The notes: generated by a model not told the origin, from the sequence alone. 64,000 bases of DNA from HGM04593 sp045661225 (GCA_045661225.1 JAZRFF010000017.1:1-64000); one strand, 5' to 3'. Shown: positions 36,030 to 45,855, numbered from the stretch's first letter. Program-made: numbers and translations.

Positions 36030-36806
36030 TTAGTACGATGCGCTTGCTTTTAACCCATTGTCGTTGAGTATTGCAACTATTCGGTCAAGCTCTTCGTGAG
36101 TGGCTTTCTGAAGCCCTTGTTGCGGTGTGTCACGGTCAATGGTGTATATCATTACCTCGCGCGGAGCAATGTCCTTGACTGTTTCTACCCAGGGTTTTAC
36201 ATAGGCGTCGCCGGTGTTGTCAAGATTTTTGCCGTTGACAATGCCTTTGAGGAACATTGTCTGTATAACAACCTGTCCCTTAAATGCTTTCATCTGCTCT
36301 ATTATCTTGTCAATGTCGTAACTGCCGGTAGGGCGGTCAACCTCCTTTATGTAGGCGGTGTCCACTGTGTCCAGTTTTAGAATGTTGTTGTCGACTTTCT
36401 TTAGTGCTTCAAAGACTTTGGGCTTTGTGATTTGTGTCGCATTTGATAGGACGCTTACCTTTGCTTCGGGGCAATATTTGTTGCGCAGTGCAATTGTGTC
36501 GTCTATTATTGTTGCAAATTGTGGGTGTATGGTCGGCTCGCCGTTGCCTGCGAAAGTTATAACATCGGGCTGTGTGCCATCTGCTTGCATCTGTTTCAGC
36601 TTCTCTTCAAGAGCTGTGGATACCTCTTCTCGTGTTGGAAGGTTAGTGCGTGTCCTGTGGGTTGCGTTGAACCCGCATTCACAGTATATACAGTCGAATG
36701 TACATACCTTACCGTCGCCGGGTAACAGGTTTACTCCAAGCGAAATTCCTAACCTGCGACTCTTTATCGGGCCGAAAATTGGCGATGGAAATATTATGGT
36801 AGGCAT
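36030..36806 (-). CDS. Radical SAM protein (COG0731-type Fe-S oxidoreductase)
   Basis: 258 residues. The CTFDCIYCEC motif gives the CxxxCxxC cluster-binding site; GNGEPT and SNATQI follow in the radical SAM barrel. This family is close to wyosine-type Fe-S enzymes, but the substrate of the bacterial members is unknown. It is not in a recognisable pathway cluster; the RNase H gene is 117 bases upstream on the same strand. Confidence 0.85.
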   Translation of the reverse strand: MPTIIFPSPIFGPIKSRRLGISLGVNLLPGDGKVCTFDCIYCECGFNATHRTRTNLPTREEVSTALEEKLKQMQADGTQPDVITFAGNGEPTIHPQFATIIDDTIALRNKYCPEAKVSVLSNATQITKPKVFEALKKVDNNILKLDTVDTAYIKEVDRPTGSYDIDKIIEQMKAFKGQVVIQTMFLKGIVNGKNLDNTGDAYVKPWVETVKDIAPREVMIYTIDRDTPQQGLQKATHEELDRIVAILNDNGLKASASY

Positions 36807-36923
36807 AGGCTACGGTTGTTTATGAGGTTTGCTCGGTTTTGTTTGTACGGTGCAAGAAACTGTTTGTGAAGTGTTTGTCTTTCTGTTGGCATTGCTCGCA
36901 TTTTCTTTGACCGTGATAAGGGG

Positions 36924-37544
36924 TTACTTTCGTCCAAAATCGGCCGGAATCTCTCCCCATTTGTCTGTTTCCCACTTTAACAATTGTGTGCTGTAATTGT
37001 TCTCTCTGAGCCACTTCTCGGCTCGGTCGATGTACTTGAACAGCTCCTCGCTTTTGTCGTCGCGTGGGAGTTTGGTCTTGCACTTTCTCTGCTGCACCCA
37101 CAGCAGTGCGTTGCGGCTGTCGGAATAGATTGGTACTTCAATCCCTTTTTGTTTCAAGAGCGCAAGGCCGTGCACTATGGCAAGGAATTCTCCAATATTG
37201 TTGGTGCCGAACATCGGACCAAAGTGAAAGATCTCTTCTCCGGTGGCAATATATACTCCACGGTACTCCATCATTCCCGGGTTGCCGCTGCAAGCTGCAT
37301 CTACTGCCAAGGCTCCTTTAATGACTGTTGCCGGCAGTTCTTTGGGTATATTGCTTTGCTTTTCTTTATTGCCTATGTATTTGTAGGGCGACGACGAGTA
37401 GGCCTTTTCGGCCTCCTCGAGGGTGTCAAAGGATTTGTAAAGGGCTTGCTTTACGCCCTTTATCTGTGCTTCACACTCGTTCCAGGTGTGGTAGACACCC
37501 GGAACGACGCCGTTCCAGACTACATAGTAACGCTTTTTTGCCAT
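36924..37544 (-). CDS. rnhA: Ribonuclease H with viroplasmin-like N-terminal domain
   Basis: 206 residues. The first 50 form a caulimovirus viroplasmin / RNase H1 hybrid-binding domain (KRYYVVWNGVVPGVYHTWNEC). The RNase H fold follows with Asp (AVDAACSGNPG), Glu (IGEFLAIVHG) and Asp (YSDSRNALLW) of the active site. It cuts RNA in RNA-DNA hybrids. It starts 9 bases after the argS stop, so the two are probably co-transcribed. Confidence 0.87.
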   Translation of the reverse strand: MAKKRYYVVWNGVVPGVYHTWNECEAQIKGVKQALYKSFDTLEEAEKAYSSSPYKYIGNKEKQSNIPKELPATVIKGALAVDAACSGNPGMMEYRGVYIATGEEIFHFGPMFGTNNIGEFLAIVHGLALLKQKGIEVPIYSDSRNALLWVQQRKCKTKLPRDDKSEELFKYIDRAEKWLRENNYSTQLLKWETDKWGEIPADFGRK

Positions 37545-37553
37545 ATGTCGGGC

Positions 37554-39347
37554 TTACATTCTTTCGGGTACCTCTATTCCCAATATGTTCATTGCGGTCT
37601 TTATGACCTTGCCCACATTGCGTGTGAGCAGTATGCGGAACGCCTTTGCAGCCTCGTTCTCCTCGCGAAGAATTGAGAAATCGTGGTAGAACTGGTTGTA
37701 CTCCTTTGCAAGGTCGTATGTGTAGTTTGCAATGCCCGATGGCGAATAGTCGCTGCCGGCCTGACGTATTACAGCCGGGAACTCATTGAGCATACGTATT
37801 ATAGCGCACTCTTTTTCGCTTATGTTGGCGGGTGCAACGGCTCCATCGATAATTACTCCGGCCTCGGCTGCCTTGCGCTCAATAGAGCGTGTGCGAGCGT
37901 ATGTGTACTGAATGAATGGGCCTGTATTTCCGTTAAAATCAATAGATTCCTTGGGGTTGAAGAGCATATTCTTTCGTGCGTCGACTTTGAGCATAAAGTA
38001 TTTAAGGGCTCCAAGACCTATAATCCTGTTGATGTCGGCTTTCTCTTCGGCTGTCAGGTCGTTGAGCTTTCCACCCAGTTCTTCCGATGTTTCGCGTGCG
38101 GTGTTAATCATTTCGTCCATAAGGTCATCGGCGTCCACTACTGTACCCTCGCGGCTTTTCATTTTGCCTTCGGGGAGTTCTACCATTCCGTATGAGAAGT
38201 GTACAAGTCCTTTACCCCAAGAGAAACCAAGTCTGTCAAGCAACAATGAAAGTACCTGGAAATGGTAGTTCTGTTCGTTGCCTACCACATAAACCATCTT
38301 GTCAATGGGGTAGTCGCGGAAACGTAACTGTGCTGTACCTATATCTTGTGTCATATATACCGATGTTCCGTCGCTGCGCAACAGAAGCTTCTCGTCGAGT
38401 CCTTCCTTTGTAAGGTCGGCCCACACCGAACCGTCCTCGCGACGGTAGAAAAGGCCTTTCTCGAGTCCGGCAAGCACTGTCTCCTTGCCCACAAGGTAGG
38501 TATCGCTCTCGTAGTATATTTTGTCGAAATCTACGCCCAGACGTTTGTATGTCTCGTCAAAGCCTTCGTACACCCAATTATTCATTTTCTCCCACAGGGC
38601 ACGTACCTCCTTGTCGCCCGACTCCCATTTTACGAGCATCTCACGCGCTTCGGCCATCAGTGGCGATGCTGCCTCGGCCTCCTCTTTGGTCATTCCTTTT
38701 TCCATCAACCCGGCAAGCTCGGCCTTGTAGTGTTTGTCAAAAGCTACATAGTAGTCGCCAATAAGGTGGTCGCCTTTTTTGCCACAGCTTTCAGGGGTAG
38801 CGCCTTCGCCCCATTTCTGCCAGGCAAGCATTGACTTGCAGATGTGTATGCCTCGGTCGTTGACGATATTTGTTTTTACAACCCTGTTGCCGTTCGCTGC
38901 AATTATGTTCGATAGTGCATATCCTAACAAATTATTGCGAATGTGGCCCAAGTGCAGTGGCTTGTTGGTGTTTGGCGATGAATACTCAACCATTACAAGC
39001 GGTGATGCCTCTGTTGCAGGTGTTGTACCCCACTTTTCGGCTTTGTCGATGTTGTTGAGTAATTCAATCCAATAATTTGTTGATATCGATAGATTAAGAA
39101 AGCCTTTTACTACATTGAATGCAGCTATTACGGGCTGGTTGGCTTTTAAGTATTCCCCAATCTCTTGTGCAGTCTCCTCGGGGCGTTTTTTTGAAAGCGC
39201 GAGGAATGGGAATACTACAAGCGTGAAGTCTCCTTCGAACTCTTTGCGTGTCTTTTGCAACTGTATTTTCTCTGCGTTGAAATCTGTACCGTAAAGGCTC
39301 TTGATGGCCTCTACGACGCTTTGTACAAGGGTTGTCTCAATATTCAT
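37554..39347 (-). CDS. argS: Arginyl-tRNA synthetase
   Basis: 597 residues. Class I motif HLGH in NKPLHLGHIRNN and the KMSKS-like loop GKMKSREG; N-terminal Arg-S add-on domain and C-terminal DALR anticodon-binding domain. It charges tRNA-Arg. First gene of a minus-strand unit argS-rnhA and perhaps the radical SAM gene. Confidence 0.96.
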   Translation of the reverse strand: MNIETTLVQSVVEAIKSLYGTDFNAEKIQLQKTRKEFEGDFTLVVFPFLALSKKRPEETAQEIGEYLKANQPVIAAFNVVKGFLNLSISTNYWIELLNNIDKAEKWGTTPATEASPLVMVEYSSPNTNKPLHLGHIRNNLLGYALSNIIAANGNRVVKTNIVNDRGIHICKSMLAWQKWGEGATPESCGKKGDHLIGDYYVAFDKHYKAELAGLMEKGMTKEEAEAASPLMAEAREMLVKWESGDKEVRALWEKMNNWVYEGFDETYKRLGVDFDKIYYESDTYLVGKETVLAGLEKGLFYRREDGSVWADLTKEGLDEKLLLRSDGTSVYMTQDIGTAQLRFRDYPIDKMVYVVGNEQNYHFQVLSLLLDRLGFSWGKGLVHFSYGMVELPEGKMKSREGTVVDADDLMDEMINTARETSEELGGKLNDLTAEEKADINRIIGLGALKYFMLKVDARKNMLFNPKESIDFNGNTGPFIQYTYARTRSIERKAAEAGVIIDGAVAPANISEKECAIIRMLNEFPAVIRQAGSDYSPSGIANYTYDLAKEYNQFYHDFSILREENEAAKAFRILLTRNVGKVIKTAMNILGIEVPERM

Positions 39348-39651
39348 ATCTTATGTTTTTTGTCTTTATTGTTTGGGCAACTGTGTTGCATTTGTATATT
39401 TTGTAATTGGGCGCAAAAAGAACGGCAAACGGACAAAAAATAAAACTTGTTTTTAATGTTTCACCGTAAGTGTCGGCTTTTTTCTCGCTGCTTTCTGCAA
39501 AGATAATAAATATAAGTATAAAAAATGTTTCCTTTTTTCCTAAAAGTGTTTACGAAGTTTAAATATGCGCGTTTAATTGTAACTTTGAATGTCCACCCCA
39601 TAAAATTGTATTATATTTGCACCCTCAAAATCAGAATAAATCAATCGTGCT
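39348..39651. other. 304-base divergent promoter region between argS and the rhomboid pair
   Basis: Holds AT-rich DNA and plus-strand -7 boxes TAACTTTG (39580-39587) and TATATTTG (39612-39619). No clear box for argS on the minus strand, and no gene is seen. Confidence 0.5.
39612..39619 (+). promoter_or_regulatory. Promoter -7 box for the rhomboid operon
   Basis: TATATTTG fits TAnnTTTG, 33 bases before the ATG at 39652. TTTG at 39584-39587 is at a 24-base spacing, a little long. Confidence 0.55.
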
Positions 39652-40380
39652 ATGGATAGAATTCCTGTAATAACCAAAAACCTGCTTGCAATAAACGTGC
39701 TGCTCTTTTTTGCTACGCTTGTTGCCGAAAAGCAGGGCGTGGACCTTAACGCCATTCTCGGACTGCATCTTTTTATGTCCGACGATTTTCATATATATCA
39801 GCTTGTGACATATATGTTTATGCACGGAAGCGTGTCGCACTTGTTCTTTAATATGTTCGCGCTTTATATGTTTGGACGCACTCTTGAGTATGTCTGGGGC
39901 GGTAAGAGGTTTCTTGTCTTCTATATCGTTGCCGGTGTGGGCGCCGGTCTTATACAAGAGGCTGTCGGGCTTGCGCGTTACTATTCGCTGGTGGGCGAGA
40001 TGAATCCCGAACTGGTGTCGGTGGTGTTCGAGCAAGGGCTTAGCGCATTGCACGAGGGCAAGAATTTTGTAAATCCATCTATGGGAACTCTTAATTTGGT
40101 GCTCAACGCAACGACTGTTGGCGCTTCGGGTGCTGTGTATGCTATTTTGTTGGGCTTTGGAATGCTTTTCCCGAATGAACGTATGTTTATATTCCCATTG
40201 CCTGTGCCCATTAAGGCAAAATTCTTTGTGATAGGGTATGCTGTTATTGAACTCTATCTTGGTGTTGCCGGAACTCCCGATGGAGTAGCGCATTTTGCTC
40301 ATTTGGGTGGAATGTTGTTCGGCATTATCTTAATACTTTATTGGCGTAAGAAAAGGGTAATTGGTGGGCCGTATGTTTGA
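39652..40380 (+). CDS. Rhomboid-family intramembrane serine protease, 1
   Basis: 242 residues with six transmembrane segments. The catalytic Ser lies in VGASGAVYA and the catalytic His in VAHFAHLGG; the oxyanion-hole region is MFMHGSVSHLFFNM. A loop of about 40 residues (around 115-155) separates the middle helices. Rhomboids cut single-pass membrane proteins within the bilayer; the substrate is unknown. Its last bases overlap the start of a second rhomboid gene. Confidence 0.9.
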   Translation: MDRIPVITKNLLAINVLLFFATLVAEKQGVDLNAILGLHLFMSDDFHIYQLVTYMFMHGSVSHLFFNMFALYMFGRTLEYVWGGKRFLVFYIVAGVGAGLIQEAVGLARYYSLVGEMNPELVSVVFEQGLSALHEGKNFVNPSMGTLNLVLNATTVGASGAVYAILLGFGMLFPNERMFIFPLPVPIKAKFFVIGYAVIELYLGVAGTPDGVAHFAHLGGMLFGIILILYWRKKRVIGGPYV

Positions 40381-41272
40381 AAATCTGTACCAAAAATTCA
40401 AGCTTGCCGACATTGTCGGAAAATTTATCGGTATCAATGTCGCGGTTTATATTTTTCTCCTTTTAATCGGGGTTTTTTCGGTTCTTTTTAATGCTGCGGG
40501 AATTGCAGGCGAGGCTCTTGGCTGGTTGCAGTTGCCGGCCTCTTTGCAGTTGTTTGTGTGGCGCCCGTGGACGCTTGTGACGTATATGTTCGTGCACGCG
40601 AATCTTTGGCATCTGCTTTGGAATATGCTTGCACTTTACCTTTTCGGCCGAATCTTCCTCAGTTTCTATTCGGTGCGTCATTTTGTGGGCTTCTATATGT
40701 TTGGCGGTCTTGCAGGAGCACTTTTCTTTATAGTGGCCTATAATATATTCCCGTACTTTGCCCCCGCACTTCCTTTTGCGGCTCTTGTAGGCTCTTCGGC
40801 TGCGGTAATTTCCATAGTTGTGGCTGCTGCGGTTCGGGCACCGTCGTACCGTATAAGGTTACTGCTTATTGGCAGCGTGAAATTGTCGACTTGCGCGATA
40901 GTGGCCGTTGCAATATCGGTGCTGATGCTCTCGGGGAGCAATGCCGGCGGAAATTTTGCACACCTGGGCGGAGCTTTTGCAGGGTGGTTGCTTGCGTCGC
41001 AATTGAACAAGGGTGTTGACCTTACATCTTTTGTCAATCGCCCCATAGATTATATTGCCACTCTTTTGAAACGTCTGCGAGGGGTGTCGCGCAAGCCGAA
41101 AGGCAAGTTCACCTATACGCGTAGCGAACGCAGTGCCGATTACGATTATAACGCACGCAAGAAGGCCTCGGAGGCCGAGGTCGATAAAATTCTGGAGAAA
41201 ATAAAGAAAGGGGGCTATGCCTCTTTGACCGATGATGAGAAAAAGCGTCTTTTCGATGCATCGTCAAAATAA
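40373..41272 (+). CDS. Rhomboid-family intramembrane serine protease, 2
   Basis: 299 residues. Same fold as its neighbour: MFVHANLWHLLWNM, catalytic Ser in VGSSAAVIS, catalytic His in FAHLGGAFAGW. It differs by a C-terminal soluble tail of about 80 residues, charged and helical (EAEVDKILEKIKKGGYASLTD). The ATG at 40373 overlaps the first rhomboid by 8 bases, so the two are translationally coupled and may act together. Confidence 0.87.
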   Translation: MFENLYQKFKLADIVGKFIGINVAVYIFLLLIGVFSVLFNAAGIAGEALGWLQLPASLQLFVWRPWTLVTYMFVHANLWHLLWNMLALYLFGRIFLSFYSVRHFVGFYMFGGLAGALFFIVAYNIFPYFAPALPFAALVGSSAAVISIVVAAAVRAPSYRIRLLLIGSVKLSTCAIVAVAISVLMLSGSNAGGNFAHLGGAFAGWLLASQLNKGVDLTSFVNRPIDYIATLLKRLRGVSRKPKGKFTYTRSERSADYDYNARKKASEAEVDKILEKIKKGGYASLTDDEKKRLFDASSK

Positions 41273-41300
41273 TACAGAAATTTTGCTGTCTTTTTGTGCT

Positions 41301-41334
41301 GCCGAAAGTGATTTTGTTCACTTTCGGCTCTTTT
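41301..41334 (+). terminator. Terminator after the rhomboid pair
   Basis: GCCGAAAGTGA (41301-41311) pairs perfectly with TCACTTTCGGC (41318-41328), followed by TCTTTT. Confidence 0.85.
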
Positions 41335-41391
41335 ATACCTTTAAAAATAAAGAATTTTGAGAATTTCTCTCTCTCTTTAAGAAAAAAACGC

Positions 41392-41399
41392 TATATTTG
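41392..41399 (+). promoter_or_regulatory. Promoter -7 box for secDF
   Basis: TATATTTG, 48 bases before the ATG. No clear -33 box. Confidence 0.55.
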
Positions 41400-41446
41400 C
41401 GCGATTTAAAAAAGGAACAAATAAATCATAATAAAATTTATAAAAA

Positions 41447-44275
41447 ATGCAGAACAAAGGATTTGTAAAAGTTTTTGGGGTACTCTTGACTTTAGTGTGC
41501 CTGTTCTACATGTCATTCTCTTTTATGACAAACCGTCATATGAAGAAGGCAGGTGAGGACCCGATGGGTCAGCAACACTATCTCGATTCAATGAAGAACG
41601 AGAAGGTATGGTTGGGCTATACGCTCAAAGAGTGCCAGGAGTTGGAAATTGGTCTCGGCCTTGATCTTAAGGGCGGTATGAGCGTTACAATGGAGGTTTC
41701 AGTGCCCGAGATTGTAAGTACTCTTGCCGGTAGCAACAAAGAGACCGAACCGTTTAAAAATGCGTTCAAGGCGGCTAAAGAAGAGACAAGTGCCGATGGC
41801 GATTTTGTTGCTTCTTTCATCAAGCACTATAATGCTTTGAATGTAGGTAATGTCGCTACAGTATTCTCGACAGAACTGATGAATGGCAAAATCAATATGC
41901 AGTCTAACGACGACGAGGTTGCAGCAGCTCTTGCTGCCGAGATTAAGGCTGCTCTTGATAACTCATTCAACGTGTTGCGTTCACGTATCGACCGTTTCGG
42001 TGTGGTACAGCCTAACATTCAGACTGTAGAGGGTGGCCGCGGACGTCTTCTCATTGAGCTTCCCGGTGTAACCGATAAGGACCGTGTCGAGAAACTCTTG
42101 CAGGGTTCGGCTAATTTGCAGTTCTGGGAGACATACAATATGAACGAGATTCTTTCGGAACTCGCTCCTGCTTTCGAGGAATTGGAGAAGCTCCTTGCTA
42201 CCGAGGAAAACGAGAGACCTCTCTCGTCGGTTCTTGCAATGCAGTCAAGAGGTAACGCCATTGTAGGTGTTGCTCACGCAAAGGATACTGCAATTATCAA
42301 CAATATGCTTGCCGAGGGTTATGCCGATGGTACATTCATTAAAGAAGATGTTCGTTTCGCGTGGAGCGTTGATGCTATTGCAAAGGACGGTTCAGAGCTT
42401 AGCTCAATGTACGAACTTTATGCACTTAAGCCTGCATATAATGGTTCAGCATCGCTCGAGGGTAATGTCATTGAGGACGCTAAGTCTGAATTTACACAGC
42501 AGGGTGCTCCTTGTGTGACAATGAAGATGACTGCCGACGCAGCAAGAGCTTGGGCTCAGTTGACAAAGGCGAATGTGAACAATGCTATTGCTATTGTTCT
42601 TGATAACTGCGTGTATAGCGCTCCTAACGTAAGTAACGAGATTACCGGCGGACGTTCCGAAATTACCGGAAACTTTACCATTGAACAGACACAGGACTTG
42701 TCTAACGTGTTGCGTTCAGGTAAGCTGTCGGCTCCTATGAACATTGTTGACAGCTACGTAGTTGGTCCTACACTCGGTGAGCAGTCAATCAAGCAGGGCT
42801 TGATGTCTTTCGTAGTAGCATTCATACTGCTTATGTTCTATATGTGCGCGATGTACGGTGTTATCCCCGGTTCGGTTGCGAACTTCGCGTTGTTGATGAA
42901 CCTCTTCTTTACACTCGGTATTCTTGCATCGTTCCAGGCTGCCCTCACAATGTCGGGTATTGCGGGTATTGTGCTCACACTGGGTATGGCTGTCGATGCA
43001 AACGTGCTCATCTATGAGCGTGCCAAGGAGGAACTTGCTGCCGGCAAGAATGTGCGTCAGGCGCTGTCGGACGGTTACAAGAATGCATTCTCGGCAATCT
43101 TCGACTCTAACTTTACCTCAATTATAACAGGTATTATCTTGTTCTATTTTGGTACAGGCCCCATCAAGGGATTCGCAACTACACTTATCATTGGTCTTCT
43201 CTGCTCATTCTTTACCGCAGTGTTTGTTACACGCGTTATATATGAGCGTTTTATGAGCAAGGACAAGTGGTTGGGTCTTACATTTACAACAAAGATTTCT
43301 CGCAACTTCCTAAAGGCAACAAAATATGACTTTATGGGTGCTGCCAAGAAGAGCAGTATTGTGTTTGGTGTATTGGTACTTGTAATGGTTGGTTCGTTTG
43401 TTCTTCGCGGAATGCAGCAGAGCATCGACTTTACCGGTGGACGTAACTTTGTTGTTCAGTTCGAGCAGCAGGTTGAGCCCGAGCAGGTGCGTGCGCTCCT
43501 GAAGGAGAAAATTACAAACGACAATGTTCAGGCTATTGCGTTGGGAACAGATGGAAACACAATCCGTATCTCAACAAACTATATGATTAACGATGAGGCT
43601 AAGACTGCCGACCGTCAGATTGAAGAGTTCCTTTATGCTGCGTTCACCGAGGGTGGTCTCATTGACGCAAACAAGGTAAGCCTTGAGACATTTAGAGATA
43701 TTGAGAACCGTGCTGGTGGTTCAATCATCAGTTCTCAGAAGGTTGGTCCAAGTATCGCTGCCGATATACGTGACGGAGCTATCATTTCGGTTGTGCTTGC
43801 TCTCATTGCAATCTTCTTGTACATTCTTGTACGTTTCCGCAATGTTGCTTACAGTATTGGTTCTATCGTGGCTCTTGCTTGTGACGTATTGCTCATTATG
43901 GGTTGCTACTCGTTGCTGTATGGCGTGTTGCCTATATCGCTTGAAGTAGACCAGACCTTTATCGGTGCTATTCTGACAGCTATCGGTTACTCGATAAATG
44001 ATAAGGTGGTTGTGTTCGACCGTATCCGCGAGTTTACCGGTCTCTACCCCAAGCACGACAAGCGTGAGTTGTTCAACCTGTCGTTGAACACAACCCTTAC
44101 ACGTACAATCAATACTTCGGTAAGTACATTGGTGGTATTGTTGAGCATATTTATTCTTGGTGGTGACAGCATTCGCAGCTTTGCTTTTGCAATGATTCTT
44201 GGTGTTATCTTCGGTACACTATCGTCATTGTTTATTGCTGCTCCTGTAGCTCTCAAGTGCTTCAAGAAGAAGTAA
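41447..44275 (+). CDS. secDF: Fused protein translocase subunit SecDF
   Basis: 942 residues, SecD and SecF in one chain. The N-terminal helix and periplasmic SecD domain (GLDLKGGMSVTMEV) come first, then five membrane helices with GMAVDANVLIYERAKEE. The SecF half starts near residue 640 (GGRNFVVQFE) and ends with its own helices (GYSINDKVVVFDRIRE). The conserved Asp in each half (VDAN, NDK) fit the proton-driven pulling step on secreted proteins after SecA. It stands alone between its own promoter and a strong terminator. Confidence 0.95.
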   Translation: MQNKGFVKVFGVLLTLVCLFYMSFSFMTNRHMKKAGEDPMGQQHYLDSMKNEKVWLGYTLKECQELEIGLGLDLKGGMSVTMEVSVPEIVSTLAGSNKETEPFKNAFKAAKEETSADGDFVASFIKHYNALNVGNVATVFSTELMNGKINMQSNDDEVAAALAAEIKAALDNSFNVLRSRIDRFGVVQPNIQTVEGGRGRLLIELPGVTDKDRVEKLLQGSANLQFWETYNMNEILSELAPAFEELEKLLATEENERPLSSVLAMQSRGNAIVGVAHAKDTAIINNMLAEGYADGTFIKEDVRFAWSVDAIAKDGSELSSMYELYALKPAYNGSASLEGNVIEDAKSEFTQQGAPCVTMKMTADAARAWAQLTKANVNNAIAIVLDNCVYSAPNVSNEITGGRSEITGNFTIEQTQDLSNVLRSGKLSAPMNIVDSYVVGPTLGEQSIKQGLMSFVVAFILLMFYMCAMYGVIPGSVANFALLMNLFFTLGILASFQAALTMSGIAGIVLTLGMAVDANVLIYERAKEELAAGKNVRQALSDGYKNAFSAIFDSNFTSIITGIILFYFGTGPIKGFATTLIIGLLCSFFTAVFVTRVIYERFMSKDKWLGLTFTTKISRNFLKATKYDFMGAAKKSSIVFGVLVLVMVGSFVLRGMQQSIDFTGGRNFVVQFEQQVEPEQVRALLKEKITNDNVQAIALGTDGNTIRISTNYMINDEAKTADRQIEEFLYAAFTEGGLIDANKVSLETFRDIENRAGGSIISSQKVGPSIAADIRDGAIISVVLALIAIFLYILVRFRNVAYSIGSIVALACDVLLIMGCYSLLYGVLPISLEVDQTFIGAILTAIGYSINDKVVVFDRIREFTGLYPKHDKRELFNLSLNTTLTRTINTSVSTLVVLLSIFILGGDSIRSFAFAMILGVIFGTLSSLFIAAPVALKCFKKK

Positions 44276-44292
44276 TTTTATTTAAATATGGC

Positions 44293-44326
44293 AAAATGCG
44301 CCGGGCTTGCCCGGCGCATTTTTTTT
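44293..44326 (+). terminator. Strong terminator after secDF
   Basis: AAAATGCGCCGGG (44293-44305) pairs perfectly with CCCGGCGCATTTT (44310-44322), loop CTTG, T-run of eight. Confidence 0.92.
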
Positions 44327-44385
44327 GTCAGGGTCTGAAGTCTTTTTTTTATGGATTTTCAGGTGATGGTTAAAGGGTAAGAATG

Positions 44386-44411
44386 TCAAGGCGCTGTCGA
44401 CAGCGCCTTGA
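44386..44411. repeat. Perfect 26-bp palindrome
   Basis: TCAAGGCGCTGTC joined to its exact reverse complement, centred on TCGA, with no loop and no T-run. It lies 47 bases beyond the stop of the minus-strand DUF2851 gene. It may be a terminator stem for that gene or a dyad for a DNA-binding protein. Confidence 0.7.
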
Positions 44412-44457
44412 TTAGTATATGAGATTGAATTTTGAATCTCTTATAGATGTGTTTGTG

Positions 44458-45753
44458 TCAGCAGTGTGCCATCTTCTCTTTTATGTAGTGATAGGCGAAA
44501 CGGCACCCGACGCAGTTGTTTAGTCTGCAATATCTGTGTTCTAACTGAAGTATAGCTTGCGAGTCGGCTGCGCACTCTATCGCGACTCCTTTTTCTTTCC
44601 ATTTTTTTATAATGCTGTTCTCTTCGCATTTTAATTGGTGCAATAGATCTTCGGCTTTGTTGCATAGTGCACTCTCGTTGCGGTTCTTGCCATATATATA
44701 TAATATAGGTATAATAGCGTTGATGATAATTATGTCCAGCTGTCGTTGCTTCATACTGCCGTTGCCGTATGTCTCGGTGCCGCCGAAGCAGGCGTGGTTG
44801 CTCCAGTAACCACCGGGGGCGTTGTCGAGCAACCTGTAGTAATCGGTTGCTGTGTTGCAGGCTGTTATTGCCGAAAAATCGAGTTTTCCCCGGCAAAAGA
44901 GTGATGCTATTCGTGCAATGCGTACGTGGGGCGTGATACTGCCGTTGCCCCAGTGCTTGTAGTCTATGCTTTTAAGGTTGAACTTGTGCTTGAGAAATTT
45001 ATATTCCCTGACAAGGCCTTTGTAGTATTCGCTGTTAAGTGCGTTGTCTCTGTAGTAGTAGGGTATGCTCTCTTCATCTAACAGTCCGGCTTGCCCGAAC
45101 ATTATTGCCTCGACTTGCATCGGGTTGTCGCGGTGCTTGCCCAGCGCATTGGTGTCGAGCGTTCTTGCCCACTCTTCAAAAATGGTGCTTTGTATGCCGA
45201 ACCCGAAACTGCGTATTATCGTTTTTAGCAGTGTGTCGTCCCATAGTCCGTTGCATTCGGCGAATGTTCTGCGGATTATCGTTGCTTTTTCCTCGATTCG
45301 CTCGGCTAGAAGCCTTGAAAGGTAACCGTGTAACTTCACTGTTTCTACTTGTGCTAGCGCTGTGGCGCAGGGCAGGCATTTAGAATGGTGTCTGGCATCG
45401 GCAAACTCCTTTTCAAGCCCTTGCGGGCACTCTATGCACAATTGCTTTATGGCTTCGCCGTGATGGCGCAGCGCCTCGCAATCGTTTTCCATTGTAACGT
45501 GCAGTATTACGTTGCTGTAGCTCTGTGTGCCGCGGTGGAGCTGTTTCTCCCAGTCGCTGCTTTTATAGTGCAGCACCACATTGCCGCTCCACTCGTTGCC
45601 ACCAATCTTTATTCTTGCATTGCAAAATGTATTTTCTTCCTCGTCGCTCTCGGTACCGCAATCGATAATGTATATGCACTCGCCGTCGGTGGTGAATAGC
45701 TTTCCTTTCGGCAGCAGTCTGTTCTTCCAAATGTAGTGTATTACCCCTTTCAT
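44458..45753 (-). CDS. DUF2851 family protein
   Basis: 431 residues. Family landmarks: an N-terminal WSGNVVLHYKSSDW stretch, and a C-terminal cysteine set (HRYC...NNCVGCRFAYH) that could hold a metal or Fe-S cluster. The function of DUF2851 is unknown; it is widespread in Bacteroidota. It lies downstream of the PgpH-like gene on the same strand, but a strong hairpin separates them, so it is probably its own unit. Confidence 0.8.
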   Translation of the reverse strand: MKGVIHYIWKNRLLPKGKLFTTDGECIYIIDCGTESDEEENTFCNARIKIGGNEWSGNVVLHYKSSDWEKQLHRGTQSYSNVILHVTMENDCEALRHHGEAIKQLCIECPQGLEKEFADARHHSKCLPCATALAQVETVKLHGYLSRLLAERIEEKATIIRRTFAECNGLWDDTLLKTIIRSFGFGIQSTIFEEWARTLDTNALGKHRDNPMQVEAIMFGQAGLLDEESIPYYYRDNALNSEYYKGLVREYKFLKHKFNLKSIDYKHWGNGSITPHVRIARIASLFCRGKLDFSAITACNTATDYYRLLDNAPGGYWSNHACFGGTETYGNGSMKQRQLDIIIINAIIPILYIYGKNRNESALCNKAEDLLHQLKCEENSIIKKWKEKGVAIECAADSQAILQLEHRYCRLNNCVGCRFAYHYIKEKMAHC

Positions 45754-45788
45754 AGTTTTCTGCTTGTTTTGCTACAAAGTAAAATGCA

Positions 45789-45822
45789 AAATCCCGCCAA
45801 AGACTAATCTTTAGCGGGATTT
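45789..45822. terminator. Hairpin between the PgpH-like and DUF2851 genes
   Basis: AAATCCCGC (45789-45797) pairs with GCGGGATTT (45814-45822); inside the loop AAAGA/TCTTT can pair further. On the minus strand it ends the PgpH-like gene, followed by TTGCATTTT. Confidence 0.8.
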
Positions 45823-45855
45823 ACCCTTCTTTTTTAACAACTTTTAATAATTTCG

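Noticed and set aside
36820..37101. Small minus-strand gene between the radical SAM and RNase H genes
   Set aside because: It overlaps the RNase H gene in another frame and has a low-complexity, basic make-up without family resemblance.
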